A DNA stretch of 64,000 nucleotides. Source: Paulownia fortunei (Eukaryota; Streptophyta; Magnoliopsida; Lamiales; Paulowniaceae). The DNA is taken from the NCBI GenBank assembly GCA_019321725.1, contig CM033123.1, forward strand, positions 2,736,960 to 2,800,959. Reading direction: 5' to 3'. The notes below the pieces were generated by a model, which did no database searches, had not been told where the DNA came from, and saw only the letters and a program-made list of their open reading frames with translations. A program made the translations under genes and the position numbers. Positions within the stretch are counted from its first letter, which is position 1. Every line of letters begins with the position of its first letter. Shown one piece after another: positions 13,581 to 30,420 of the stretch.

Positions 13581-16500
13581 ATGCCAGGTGGCAACCCTCC
13601 CAAACCCCCTCCCTCTTCCTTCTCCGACCATTCCCACCACCGCAAATCCCGCTGGGACTTTTCAGCATCCGCCTCCGCCTCCGCCACCGCCGACCACAAA
13701 CCCTCCGCCGCCTCAAAATCCAAACCCTCCCCTATCTCCACCACGACTCCCCCAAACAACAAAGATCCCAACAACAAACCCCCAACCTCAAAGCCCAAGC
13801 TCAGGCCGGATAACCCATCTCCAAGGCCTGAAAATCCGAACTCCATATCCGGGCCAAGGCCCGTTTTCCCTTTCAACGATCCGCCCCCGCCCCCATCTTA
13901 TGGATTCCACATGCTCGACCGCCGGAGTATAGTCCTCGCAGATGGGTCCGTGCGATCTTACTTCGCTTTGCCCCCGGATTATGAGAATTTCACACATATG
14001 CCCCGGCCTGGTTTCCGGCCCGAATTATTTGGCCCTCATGATTTTGGGCTCGACAGGCCCCCTTTCCCAATGAGCCCCGAATTTCTTGGGCCCGACGCTA
14101 GGACTCGGAATCCGGAGTATTGGAATTCGGGCCCTGAGAATTCGTTAAAACGAAAGTTTGGGGAAGATCAGAGGGGAGGGAGGGATGATGGGTTTGAGAG
14201 GCAAAGGCAACAGCTTTTGCAGTATGGAAATGCAAATGGGCCGGGGCCAAGTGTTGGGTATAATTTGGGGAGAGGCGAGGAATTGAGAGCCCATAAGAAC
14301 ATGAGGTTTCTTGAGGGGAATGCGAGCAAGCTTAAGCATAGTGAGGTCGATCAGAATGCGTTAAAGAAGGCACTTTTACATTTCGTGAAGTTGGTTTTTG
14401 AGACTGCAAATCAGAGAAAGAATTATTTGGCGGATGGGAAACAAGGACCTCTGCCATGTCTAGCTTGTGGCAGGTCTGATGATGATTTATGGTTAAGATT
14501 GCAAAAAGTTTTTTTTTTAAGATTTCTGCTTTGTTTCTTTTGTTGTTTGATGATAAATGTTCTTTGTAGACTTCTGTTTGTTTACAGGTGTGCGGATAAA
14601 TTGTTTGATACCCAGCAAGTAATGAGATTCTGGGCAGTAGGTGGAAAATGATTTTAGTAGTAGTAAAGTAACAAAGAAGTTTTTCTGTAGGTAATATGAA
14701 TACAAACGTGTCTTGCTAGTTTGAATAGTTTACAAAATTGTTAGGTGCATTTGAATATATACAGCTTGATGCTATTAGACACATTATTTTCTTGCTTTAC
14801 TTTTAATCAAATGTTTTCTATGGAAAAAAGGTTTTATTTGTAGGAAAATATTACTCGAACTAAGATGATGCTTGCTTCTTTGTTGCTTACTTAGATAAGC
14901 TCGTTTGATTCTGAAGATATGTAATATGCAGGAAACGCTGTGTCATGTACACCGTATTATTGTGTGGTCTTAGTGCTTTTTAATTTGGTGTAGGGGTAAC
15001 TGATATTAGTGATTTGATATTGTTGAAGTTGTGTACCACAACTGATATTAGTGACGTGACATAGTTGAAGGTGTAAATCCTCAACTTGGGGATCAATATT
15101 TGTGGTCACTTGCCCTGATCTTAGATGCCATCATGGTCGGAAAATCTTTCTGAGCATTATTAAAATAGATTAATCACCATTGGCTTTTGTTTAAGTTTAG
15201 TTGAATTTGCTCCTTATTCTATTTCTGAGGGTCTGAGGCCATGATGCAGCAGTAATATGTGAAGCAACATTGCCTTCTATAGGTCAAACTTAGAAGTGAT
15301 GGCTGATGGTGCATCACACCCTTTCAGGTGTCTGAAGCGCTCTATGTTTTAATATGATGCTATCATTTTACCATAGCATACTTTGAAGTATTACTTTTGC
15401 AAGAATGGCATTTTTCATGTGTTGTAGCTTATTTCTCATGTTTGGTGAGACGTGCCTCATGCTTTTGGTCTTGAGCTTTTAGCTTTAGACTTTAAGTTAT
15501 GTTATTTGACTGTAGCACGGGTGCTAGACATGGATGACCCTTGACACAGCTGGTTTGTAAGAGGTTTATCAATTTATGCTGAGATGTAGGACTCAAATAC
15601 CATTCTTCTGCCTGACCATTCGTGTTCTGGCATGGATGTTAGATCGTCATAGAAGGTTGCATTCGTATAGGCTTTAGGTAACTCTTGAGGGCAATGACAT
15701 TCACAACAGTACATTAGTAGGCTCCTATTAGTGCAAGGGTCTTTTACTCTTACATCATGTAGGCAGAATGTGCTTTCATTTTTGTCCTCCTCCAAGATGA
15801 ATGGAGCAACATTTTACACTTTAACTTTAAGGGTGTACTGTCTTACTAGCTCTACGGATTTGTTCTCGTCAGTCTTTTAGGTTTCAAGTTTCATCAGTTT
15901 GTATGGTTGTGGACTTCGTATGTTTTTGTCACTTGTGCAACCTGGAAGTCTTAAGTTAATTCTCATAAAACATAAATGTATGTGGGACATCTCTGTTTGT
16001 AATTTTGTACTTCACATATACGGAAATCAATATGACCCGACTTTTGTGGTTAATGTAGAGGTTTCGATGCTGCCTAGGCAGATTGCAATGATTTTTTCGT
16101 CCAGATTGGATGGTTTTTGAACATTTATCGTTGGCCTTGTTGAACTTACTCATGCTATTCCCAAAATGTGCTCTCTGATAGAGGGTCTTGAAATAGGTTA
16201 TGTTTATTGGATGTTCTCATACTTTGGTGTAAAATCTGTTGGCTAAAACTTATCCATATGGACTGTGTTGTGAATAATTTGTTTTGGGTGATTCTTCATC
16301 CCAGTGAACTCTGCATAGTATTGGTGCTCCCTGACCTATATTTTAATCCCTCAATAATTTTTCAATATTTTCATTTTTTTACATATAGAGTAGAGTTGCT
16401 TGATTTTGTATATATCTTGCTCATACCTGTGCAGACACTTAGTTCTCTGGATCTCATGCGCTTGCAGCGGCTTGGATCAAGTAGTTGTGTTTAACTTTCA

Positions 16501-19500
16501 TGTGTTTGCAGATGTATGTACTCTCAAAGCTTTAAGATGAAAGGATTGTGTGTGTAGTATTATTAGACACTGCTACCTTGCATTATTAGGGGATAATTCT
16601 GAAGGATAGTCTCATAGTTCTTGACTTTTATAGATTTAGAAGAAAGGGATAAAGTTATCAGTAATTGTTAAACCCTTGGTGGATTGCAGAGTGGTGCTCT
16701 AGCAGATCACATTTTTATCACATATCTGATATTTTCCTTGTTAGCATACTACCTTGATCTTCATTTTCTCCCTCTATGGTATTGCTGATGCAATAAAGCT
16801 ATTGATCTATTTTTTATCTTTCCCAACTCTTGCTTTTATGTAATCTTTTGTGGCCCACGGTGTTTGGTTTGGGAAGATAGGACTCCTGATTATATGCTTA
16901 GCTTATACATCTTAGGATGTTTCTCATCCTGAAGTTTGGGAATTTTTTTGATCTAATCTCTCTCTATCAGGGTGAATGTCTTATTTGACCCATTTTTTTT
17001 TCTGTATTTTTTTGTGTTCCGAGGAAAAATATGTCGCTTTATATATATAAAGACTATCATAACATATTGAAATTAAGCCCAAAAATTCACAGTAGAATGT
17101 ATGAAAATTTGAAAAATAAAAATCAACTAAATCAATGAACTGTAAATATGAGAACTACCCAGTTCGATGATCAAGTCAAACTAGGCACTACCTCGAAAAA
17201 GGAGTATGACTGATAAGTTAGTAGAATGTTTTGTTGCATCTGTTAAAAGGTTATTCGTGTTAATGTGTTCTAAAAATGATATATCTTATGGTTCAAAATA
17301 TAATAGGTCTTTGACTATTTTTCCCCCCTTATTTGTGGAAATGCTTTGCAGAGTTTGTGTTAGTACTTCTTTAACTCTTAACTTCTTGCGACATTGACCA
17401 TATGTGAATAATTCCGAATGCACTATTTTGCCTTCACTTGCATGCGAGGAAGTTTCGGAGCTGCTGATGTCCTGCTAACAATTGTGGTGGTACCTGATAG
17501 GTGTATCTGGCCTCAGTATTCTTATAGTCATTTGTACATCAAACTTTTTGGGCTATTGGGGGTTAGGCTAGTTCTTTTGTGTTTTTCACTTTTTGGTGTT
17601 TTACTCACTACTTTAACTGGTTCTGTGCTTTAAATTTTCTGGGTAAAGACCTAAAGTTGAAGTGCACGATTAGGTCTGGCTAGATCTTTCTCCAGTTGTC
17701 ATCTTTTGCTTCTAATGATCTGTTTTCAGCTGCTAATTTTTGGTACTAAGCATTGACTGATTATTCTCAGACAATTCCCTTCTGAGATTGAAGTGGAGTA
17801 TGATTGCAAAGGGTGTTGTGATATGCCATGTGCTGGCTTCGACATTGCGGTTTTGCTTGCTGTTCCATACATTTACTATCTTACTATTACTGGATATATA
17901 GGAAGGCTTAACTCTTAAGTAGTGGCAATAATACGACTGGTTTTGGAAATTGAGAATTGAAAATATTTTCTTCCACTGGTTATGTTCTTGTATTATTTTT
18001 TAAATTCCCTGTTTTCAGTTAAGTCCGTGTTTGCCTGGTTGAAGACATGGATTTATTGCTGAATTTGTGGAAGCTGATTTTTTCAGTTGTGTTTGCAACC
18101 CTCACAGCCAAGCATTCTTCCTTGCACTGACAAATATTTGTGTCATTTTTGTTGATATAGATGATCTTATGACTGGAGAATGAAAATATATGTGAGTGAA
18201 AAAACTTTCAATGCCAATATGTGAATTGATTTTGTTGGTGTTATCCTACTCAGAAATAACTTTTTGGTTGTTGTTAGCTATTTATTGTAGTTTTTTTAGT
18301 TGCTTGATAATTTGGTTGTTGAAGCTTTAAATTCTGTCCCCTGTTATTTGAATCCTGCCTGATTCAAATTCTCCGACCAAATGCAGATAATGCTAAATTT
18401 GATATCCTATTATCTTGTTATCGTGTAAAACTTGTCTGTGTCTGAGACTACTGCACGGTTTTGACATGAAAATACAGGTCTTCAAAAGATTTTCCAGACA
18501 CACACAGTCTTATCATGCATGCATACAACTCAGACAGTGCAGACTCAATCGTGGATCACCTGGCCTTTCATAAGGCTTTGTGCATTCTGATGGGCTGGAA
18601 CTATTTGATGCCTCCTGATAACTCAAAAGCCTATCAGAATTTTTCTGCTGATGATGCAGAAGCAAACCTAAATGATCTGATTATGTGGCCACCTTCTGTT
18701 TTAATTCATAATACCATCACAGGAAAAGGTAGAGATGGGCGTATGGAAGGTATAGGAAACAGAGCAATGGATAGTATTCTTAGAGGTATCACGCACCCCC
18801 ACTCTTTATCATGTTTTCTGTTGTTCGTGAATGAGGTGTTCATTTAATTTGTTTGCTGATCTTTCATAGCTGCATTAGTAATTGGTTTGTGTAGTTCATA
18901 GCATCCTCTGAAGTGTTTTTGTACTCTTCCAGATTATCCATGATCTATCTTATTTAATTTGTTACCTTATATAATTTTTACTTGGCCCAATATTTTTTTT
19001 TTTACCACCATTGTCATCTAGATCTGTTTAAGGATAAGTGAAGGTCGGTGGCTTTCTAAGGAAAATCCGATCCTCTATGAACTGTTACCACCACCTCCAC
19101 CATGAGTGGTTGTCTGTGGCAGTGGTTGCAGATGGCTAGAGAACTGTAGTAATTGTCATATAGTTGCTGTCTTATTCTATGCCTCTCGTGTCATGCAGTG
19201 TATTGTGTAAAAGCACTTAAACAGACTCTTTGAGTTTGCCGCTGAGTCTGGCCTAGTAGTTGCCCCAGGCTGAATGGTCAGTTAATTGAACGGAGAGCAC
19301 TGAGTTAACTTTACCACATACCATTTGCCAATAAGAAAGATTCTTTATGTTGCCCTTTATGCCTACTCACAGTTTGATGTATGCTATCTAATTTGAAGCG
19401 GAAGTTATGTGAGACTAATGACATTAGGCGTCCGAGTTCTAAGATGCCCTTGCTTTATTCAATGGGAAGCACCAGCTACAGGGTTTAACCTGCTTGTGCG

Positions 19501-20332
19501 CTTTAGATTTTAGGCTTTGTTCTATTCTGGTAGCCGAGGAGCTTATCAGCACTTCAAGACCATATACCGGCATTAGATTTTTTTTTGTTGGATTATAGTC
19601 TTATTCTATTGACACGAGTTCGAGTGCATGCCATAGTATTGTTTAAAACTTCAAGCTCGTAAGTGGATGGGGTGTTGCGTCACATTGCGATACTCTGTAT
19701 AGATTTGCTCTTGTATTTTGCAAACTTTGGTGGTTCATTTGCTGGATTAGTGTGTTAGATGAAGGTAACTTTCATGATCCAATTTGCTGACCCTCTTTTG
19801 TGGCTAGAATTAAGTTGTAGGTTCACGCCGTTGTTTGCTGCCCAACATGCATTTATACACTGCAGAGGACTTACTAGCCTTTTTATTCCTATGATTTTCC
19901 TTTATTTCACTCAGAGCCTTATAGTCTGGTTGCAAGAATAGAGGGAAATCATGGCTTAACACACATGCAAATCCTAGCTTTTGAGCGCATTCTCTCTCAA
20001 ATAGGCAAAAAAAGTCAAGAAGGCTATGATCAGTAGTAGTGGGTTGTCAGGAACTAAAGCTACCAGACGACGGCTATCGCCTTATGACATTAATAATAGT
20101 AAGCTTGCCTTGTGCCATTTAAACAGTTAGTTATTCTTTAAGTCCCCACATCAATTAAAAAGGAGATTTTAGCATGCAGGGGAGCAGGGGTTAGTGGATT
20201 GGGATTGACTTTGACCCCTAATTTTTGTTTAATTATTTTTTCCCCCTTTTCCCATTAGGTTTATTACTTTTGGAAGTCTCCTTTAGCTTATTTTTGCATT
20301 CTATTCCTACTCTATATCTGATTATCAGTCTG

Positions 20333-20367
<35 letters not shown>

Positions 20368-21680
20368 CTTCTCTTTTGGTGGGAGTGTGGTCTAGAATCA
20401 ATGTCTTTAGGTTTCATTTTGATAGTCAAGAGTGGATTGAAAAATCAGTTTGATGCCCTCTCCTTTTGACGGTGTTGCATTGTCCAGGTTGGATGTGCGG
20501 TCAGGACTGAGCTTAAACCGGCTTAGGCTTGTAAATCCTGTTTTACTAATATACGCTTTTGAGATAATAGAGAGTTACATAACCTTAGGTGCATTGTGTT
20601 CCAGGAGGTGAGGAATTGCTTTTTTCTCTCTTGGACTTGCAAGACTGTGTGCAATCGGTCTTCCTGATTAGCTATTCTTCCTTGTTCTAAGAATTGTGTA
20701 TTAAATTGGGGCTTGCAAATAGAATGAACTGGAGCAAATAGGTCATATGGTTTTATACGTCTTGTGAGGGGATAAATTGAAAGGGAGTCAGGGTAACTGT
20801 AGATTAGCAATGATACCATTCTAACTAATCATTTATGATGAATATCCCCGGGGTGGTAAATTGCAAAAGCAAACATCCCTTTTCCCAATTGGTGAAGGCA
20901 ATTTTTGATGAGTTTTCAATACTCTTCTTCTTGTGGGCTAGTCAGTCTGTCTTTCATGCAAATGCTTAAAAATTGCTCCATGTTGCGAACACCTTGCGCT
21001 TATATTTCTATACTGAAATTTTGTGCTCTTACTAGCTTTGGAAGTTGATCAAGCATCTTTCCGTCACTTCATCGGCATTTTATATACAATATACCCAGTT
21101 GGTGGTATGTTTTGGTGGATAGATACCAGGCAGGGATGATTCTTGTTAAGTGATCTAAAATTGTGGAAACTGCCTTCTGCAATTTGCTGCTATTGTGATG
21201 AAATTAGTTTGTGGATTCACTAGTTTTTTTAATTTTGATATGTTTTGATTCCCATGATGTTGAACTGTGCTTTAGAAATATTGGGAACCTCATTCTAGCC
21301 TCTTTTGTGAATCTTGTCTTTTAGATCTTGGATTTACTAGTGGCAAGTCGATGTCCTTGTACTCGAGAGAAGGTCATCTGGGCATTCATACAGTGAAGTT
21401 CTCAGGTGATGAATCAGGTTTAAAGGAGGCTCTGAGGCTGGCTGATTATTTTGAGAGAGAGAAGAATGGGCGAAAGGGTTGGGCCCGGGTGCAACCCTTA
21501 ACACTTGGTAAGGATGACGAAAACAATCCAAACCTTGTGAAATTGGACCCCAAGACTGGAGAGAAAAAGAGGGTATTTTATGGTCATCTAGCAACTGTTG
21601 CTGATCTAGACAAGGTTACCTTTGAGATCAAGAAGAAGGTCTCAATCGTGAGCGTAAGGGAATTCAAGCAATCCAAATAA
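13581..21680 (+). CDS. zf-XS / XS domain RNA-binding protein (SGS3-related)
   Basis: Exons 13581-14473, 18478-18785 and 21325-21680 sum to 1,557 nt, 518 residues. Residues 1-110 are Pro/Ser/Ala-rich and low complexity. The middle is Pro/Gly-rich (e.g. FALPPDYENF). A zinc finger follows: Cys293-x2-Cys296 (CLACGR) with His307 and His312 (THSLIMHA), matching zf-XS, and it is split by intron 1. The XS domain starts near DLIMWPPSVLIHNT and runs through GHLGIHTVKFSGDESGLKEA. XS is a plant RNA-recognition fold known from SGS3 and rice gene X; no XH domain or long coiled coil follows, so this is the short class (compare Arabidopsis At3g22430, from memory). A GTG at 13560 lies in frame upstream, but the ATG at 13581 is the natural start. 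The role in RNA silencing is unproven. Confidence 0.88.
14474..18477 (+). other. 4.0-kb intron 1 of the XS gene
   Basis: The donor AG|GTCTGATG follows Cys-Gly-Arg and the acceptor AATACAG|G restores the codon. I looked for nested genes: the longest open frames (15574-15795 -, 16207-16494 +, 17418-17633 +) match no family I know. No LTR, terminal repeat or poly-A run is visible. The sequence is T-rich on the plus strand, as expected for a plant intron. Confidence 0.7.
18786..21324 (+). other. 2.5-kb intron 2 of the XS gene
   Basis: It is bounded by AGAG|GTATCACG and TTTTAG|ATCTTGG, which splits an Asp codon. It contains a (CT)n microsatellite at 20336-20363 and otherwise no recognisable gene or element. 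Confidence 0.7.
20336..20363. repeat. (CT)n microsatellite
   Basis: About 14 uninterrupted CT units lie inside intron 2 of the XS gene. Confidence 0.9.
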
Positions 21681-24041
21681 GCCTTGTTTCACATATCACA
21701 TGAACATCTTAGTGTGGTGCAATTTGTCCATGACATATATGAAGATTTTACATGGTTTAATGTTTGGGTAATCTACAGGAAACAAAAATTGCTTGTAATC
21801 AGATAACGTTTCGCCTTCAGAAGTAAATTGTTCCTGTTTAAGGAACCTTTTTTCTTTTATGATCAGTAAAATTTCGCGTAATGGAATTTAAGGGTCGTGC
21901 ATGCTTGGGAATCAGTCTTTTAAGGTGCTGGCATATTTCTCTATTGAGGATTTTTCTCTCTATCCACATAATTTCTATTGAAAAGCTAAGACATTTTAGT
22001 CACTGCTTATGTAACTGGTGCTTGGCTTCCAAACTAGTCTGGTAGAACTTTGCTTGTCTTGAATGATGTCAATGAGGTGGGATGGTTGTTGAAGTTGGAA
22101 CTCATTTTTCTTACTATTTGGAGAACAATTTGGCCTACTCTTCCTTGAGTTGGACTCTCTCTAGAATCCAGATTTAAGAATTGTCCTTGATGATTATTAA
22201 AAAAATTCAGTTTGACCTTTGTTTCAATAGCGACCGATTGGAATACTTCTGAGTTCATCAGTTTCAATTTATTCAAGATTTTTGGATAACGGGAATGGGT
22301 GGTGAAAAACACCTATTCTTAATCTAATTGTTTGACTATTAGTTTCAAGTTATCTTGTAATTATGTGAACACGCGTTATATCAATAATGAACAATAAGAA
22401 TTTTTAATTATTTAAATAAAACTTTTATAAACAACAACAATTGTTAAGAGCGGTGGTACTATTGTGATCTTTTATGGGTTAAATTCGAATCAGAATTCAA
22501 ATTTAATAAAAAAAAATGACATTGGCTGATTGGAGGGGGTGGGGTGGGGTGGGGTTAGTGTTTGGAGATTCTTTTTAAGGTTTTTGAAGTTGAAAAGAAG
22601 GGATATGTCGCAATTGGCAGGGATAAGGTGTGGCGTTTGAGAGGATAAGGCTTTTGTTTGATATTTTATCTTTTTTTTTTTTTAATATTTTTTGGTGTGA
22701 AGGTGTAAAAGGGTAGTTCTAATTTGGGGATCATTTGATGAAAGAGCACATTTTTCCATGACTTCACCAAACTTGACCACTATTTTTGGAATTATATTGG
22801 ATAAAATAATTGATAGATGACATATAGACAAAAAATAGCAAACACACAAAAATAAAATCTATATATGTGGTGTCACTCACGGCCGAAGAAACTAATGGAC
22901 TTGCTTTTCTACAAGGGCACCCTTTGGGACCACGAAACAACGCCTACTGTTCCTGTCGTGGACAAAGTAGGAAGTACTGAAGTTATATTTATTGCTCTTT
23001 ATTGCTATTCAATCATTTTTTTTTTGCACATAACATCATAGATTCTTATGGTACTTAATTAGAAGCATTGATTCTTCATGGATTTACAAATTACATTTAA
23101 CCATAAAATTTAGTAGGCTTGAAAACAAAAGGAGATTATGTTTTCCATGATGTTACATTAAGACAAGAAATTGATATAATCCATTGCATGCCACATATTT
23201 TAGAAGGTGTTTTTGTTAAGTTTATTTAATTTTTTTTTATAAATTATTACATCTTGTATCATGTTTTGGAGCTTATAAGATATTAAATATGTGTATGGAT
23301 AATTAAAATTATATTATGTATAAGACGTTAATAATGATAATTTTATAATTAATATAATCAACATACAAAATTTTTGTTAAGATCTTAAAATTAAGTTAGG
23401 AATTAATTAATTTTTTTGAAAAAAGCTTATAAAATATTAACATTTTATTAGTTCATTTTCTAAAAAATTTATCGAATATTTTGCAATATCTTATAAATTA
23501 TTTAAAATATCTTATAAACTCAATCAAACACCCTATCTAGTGCTACAAGAAGCCGAACCAAATAAATATCACGTTAAATAACACTTAGTTATCTTCTTAT
23601 AAATTTAAAAATGTAGTTATGTGTATGAAAAGTTCTACTCCAATTTAGTTACTCAAATTTCTTTTTCAACCCTATTTTTTTAATATTATGTTATATTTTA
23701 TCATTTTGTTTGGACTTTGGACCCTAAAGAAAATATTAAGCATATCAAATTTTCAAGCATCTTTACATCTCATTTTCCTTAAAATAGAACATGGAGATTT
23801 TTTTTTTCTTCTATGAATAAGACATCATGCACCGGACATATAGATATCTGGGACTTAATAATTAAACATTATTTTTTTGTACCTGGGACAAAAATCAGGC
23901 AAAATTCATTGGATAAGTCGCAATACGTAATATCCACACCATAATTATTTAGGCTTAATAATTATCATCGTAATTAACGTGCCAGCGGTGAGAGTATGAA
24001 TTAACATTGGTAGAAAAGTCCACGCTTGACAAATATCACTG
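21681..24041. other. Spacer between XS gene and OAS-TL gene
   Basis: The XS 3' UTR occupies the first few hundred bases. From about 22320 the sequence is AT-rich with no gene seen. A MITE-like element lies at 23206-23532. The OAS-TL promoter is at the right end. The 92-codon minus-strand open frame at 22034-22312 has no recognisable family. Confidence 0.5.
23206..23532. mobile_element. hAT-like MITE
   Basis: The left end GGTGTTTTTGTTAAGTTTAT and the right end, reverse complemented (GGTGTTTGATTGAGTTTATA), form an imperfect inverted repeat about 20-30 bp long around an AT-rich core of about 330 bp. Ends of the GGGTGTTTGG type are common in plant MITEs. I could not identify a convincing target duplication, so the superfamily is a guess. 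Confidence 0.5.
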
Positions 24042-24050
24042 TATATAAAT
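24042..24050 (+). promoter_or_regulatory. TATA box of the OAS-TL gene
   Basis: TATATAAAT lies about 30 bases before the presumed transcription start. A non-coding first exon follows and ends at 24107 (CTACAAG|GTGATT). A 515-bp leader intron (24108-24622) then separates it from the ATG-bearing exon. Leader introns in this position are common in cytosolic OAS-TL genes. Confidence 0.55.
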
Positions 24051-24637
24051 CAATTTTACGAGGTCATTTCTTCTCATTTCAACCAACACAGAGAAGAGCA
24101 CTACAAGGTGATTATGCTCTCACTATTCTTTTTATTTTTCTGGTGATTTGCAGTGTTCCGTTTATTTCTTTTCCTCACGGTGAGACTCTGATAGCTATTA
24201 GAAGACTTGAACTTTTTTTGGTTATATTTTGCAGAAAAGAAAAGGAGAACTAGATCAGTTTACTTTTACTTTTTTTTTTTAGAAACAAAAAGAAAATGAT
24301 CGAGTTTTTGGGAAGCTGTTATCTGGATGTGTTGAGGAATAGATAAATTGTTGAGTGCTTGAAAAGGGTTTGTTTTGTGAAAAAATAATGAAATTTTATT
24401 TGATTTTGATAAGGATATGGTTGAAAAATGCAAAATTCTTGGTTTTTCATGTGGGGCTTAAAGGGTTGTCCCATTTTATAAAAATGAAGTATTTTGTTGG
24501 ACTTTCCATTTGGTGTGCATTGACTTCACTTGATGATAATGTATATGCATTTTGACTCTTTGAAGAGGCAGAAGAATTGTCAAGTTTTGAATTTGCTCAA
24601 GTTCTTGGTGATTTCATTGCAGGACTAACTCACAAAT

Positions 24638-28263
<3,626 letters not shown>

Positions 28264-28588
28264 ACACGTTTTCTGGCTTCACTCCAACACACAACATTGA
28301 ATTTAGTGCATGCAATGTAATGTCGTTCTGGAGAAAACTTTAGCTTCTTTCAAACAGTGGGGATGGAATAATGTGAAGCTCGTTGCTCTGTTTGCAGATT
28401 TGAATTTTAGGAATTTCTAGCAGTTGTTTCCATTTTATTGTCTCCTGTCTTGAATGTTGGCTTGCTTTTGTGAATCATCCAGATTTGAACTTCATTTCCA
28501 CCCTGTTGCTATCGGATTGATGCAGTTTCTCTTATTAGCTTTGCCAGTGTTCATATTTTTATAATTGGATTAGTGATCAAATTAATTT

Positions 28589-29000
28589 TGTTAAAACTAG
28601 CGGTTCAATCGGTCGAATCGATTCAACTGGCTGTCGGACCGGTTTAATGAAAATTAATTATTTTTTATTTTTTTTATATAAAATGATAATATAATAGATT
28701 AATTGTTATATAATATATTTTAAATATAAAAATAAATAAATAATTATATAAAAATATATGTAATAAAATATAAAATTTAAATAATTACATAAATATAATA
28801 AAATATTAAATTTAAATATTTATAAAAATTTAAAATTTAAAATAAAAAAAAATATAAAAATTAGTCAAAATTGATTTTGATCGATTGTTGACTGGTTAAA
28901 TCGGTCAAACTGATTTTTGAGCAAAATCAGATTGGATCGATCTTTGATTCTCAGATAAATTAGTTAAATCGATTGATTCGATTTAATTTTGAAAACATTG
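28589..29000. mobile_element. Candidate MITE with long imperfect inverted ends
   Basis: The left arm contains CGGTTCAATCGGTCGAATCG and ATTCAACTGGCTGTCGGACC. The right arm, reverse complemented, reads TGTTTTCAAAATTAAATCGA then ATCAATCGATTTAACT, which aligns with gaps to the left arm. The centre is almost pure A/T. The CGGTT-CGGTC-type repeat is widespread in plant genomes. The class is undetermined and no target duplication was confirmed. Confidence 0.42.
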
Positions 29001-29228
29001 GTTATGATAAATATATATATATTTTTTTTTAACCTATTAAAGCCGTCATTTTTTTATTAAAGCCACATCGCCTAGACAGGTTTTGCATTGTATGCTAAGT
29101 ATATAATGGTGAGGTCAGATTTATTAATATTCAAAGAAACAATAAAACGAGCAGTTACCTCAAAAACTAACAGTTAAAAATCTTAAATCCAAGACAGCAA
29201 TAATGTCTAAATGAACACACATGTTTGC

Positions 29229-29965
29229 AGGGACGAGCTAGAATTTTAAAATAAGTGGGACGAAATTTGATTGTAAAATTATTATATTTTTATATATAAA
29301 ATTATTTTTTATTTTAATTTTTTTCTTAATTAATTATTAAAAATTAAACATAATACGTTATATATAAATAATTTATATTTATTATATTTGAATAAGTATT
29401 TGAACAAAAATTAATTTTTAAACAAAATATTAATTAATTCTAATTAAATTCAACACAAAATAAAAATTAATTTACAAGAATTTGAGCATTATTTCATAAT
29501 TATGAACCCAATCAAATAATTTTTATATCATGAAAAACCTACATTTATGATTTTTTGCGAAATAAAAATTAGTATAACCTCAAATAATAAGAAATAAAAT
29601 AGAATCAAATAAGTTAAAAGTTTTTAAAAAAAAATCACAATAAAATGTATTTTTTGACTAAAATATCCATATTTTTAGAAACTAAATCATAATAAATTTG
29701 AAAAGTTAGTATAAATAACTTTTAAACCTTTGTATCAATAATAAATTTTATTATCTAATTTTTTTTGAAAAAAAGTTTAAAAATAATTTTATAATATTTT
29801 TAAATTTATTAAATTTACATATTCGAAATAGGATTACGAAAATTCGAGGGATACGATTGAAATAATTTAATTATTCGACATGGAATAAAATTTTAAATTT
29901 ATTAAAAATTATATATTAAAAATATAAATATAAAAATTTGAGAGGCTGGGTGGCTCCGCGATTGT
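29229..29965. mobile_element. Possible remnant transposon ends around an AT-rich core
   Basis: The left edge reads CAGGGACGAGCTAGAATTTT. The right edge, reverse complemented, reads CAATCGCGGAGCCACCCAGC followed by CTCAAATTTTT. Both resemble the GGGGCGGAGC end common to some plant DNA transposons. The inside is non-coding and heavily decayed. Low confidence. Confidence 0.28.
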
Positions 29966-30420
29966 ATGTTTGGCTGCTCAAAAACAATCATTCATTACAC
30001 TTCTTTTGTACTTCTATGAATGACTTTTTCATTGTAATGAGAAATCAAATTATTCAATTTTTGAAAGTTTGTTCATTTTTATGTTCAAATTTTTAAAAAT
30101 TGATTTAATTTAACTTTATTTATATAGTTACTAAATAAATTAGATAGTTACATATGAGTTAGTTTAATAGCATGAAGAAAACATTCATATTGAGGGAACT
30201 GAGTATAGAATCATGGGCTACAAATGTGAAATATTGAAATCATATATAATACTTTTCCTCTTTTTTCATTTTCTTATTTGATTCAGTTCAAGTTAATGTC
30301 GGGTCGGATATCCGGTGCGAAAACGGACCAACCCGACTTAAAACCTAAACATAAAACTGTGTACCCTCTCTTTCTTTCACCTCAGCGAAAGCTGAAGGAG
30401 ATATAGCAAGGAACTAATGA

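Larger units (their letters stand above)
28264..30420. other. AT-rich spacer with degenerate repeats
   Basis: The OAS-TL 3' UTR occupies the first 250 bases. It is followed by two repeat-like blocks, 28589-29000 and 29229-29965, and AT-rich sequence without open frames. I see no gene. Confidence 0.5.

Noticed and set aside
13501..14339. Minus-strand and second-frame open frames over XS exon 1 (13501-13716, 13553-13876, 13588-13932, 13788-13997, 14145-14339)
   Set aside because: They are shadows of the Pro/Ser-rich coding exon; only the 13581 frame continues through the zinc finger and XS domain.
24355..24555. 66-codon open frame in the OAS-TL leader intron
   Set aside because: It lies within an intron bounded by good splice sites and has no recognisable domain.
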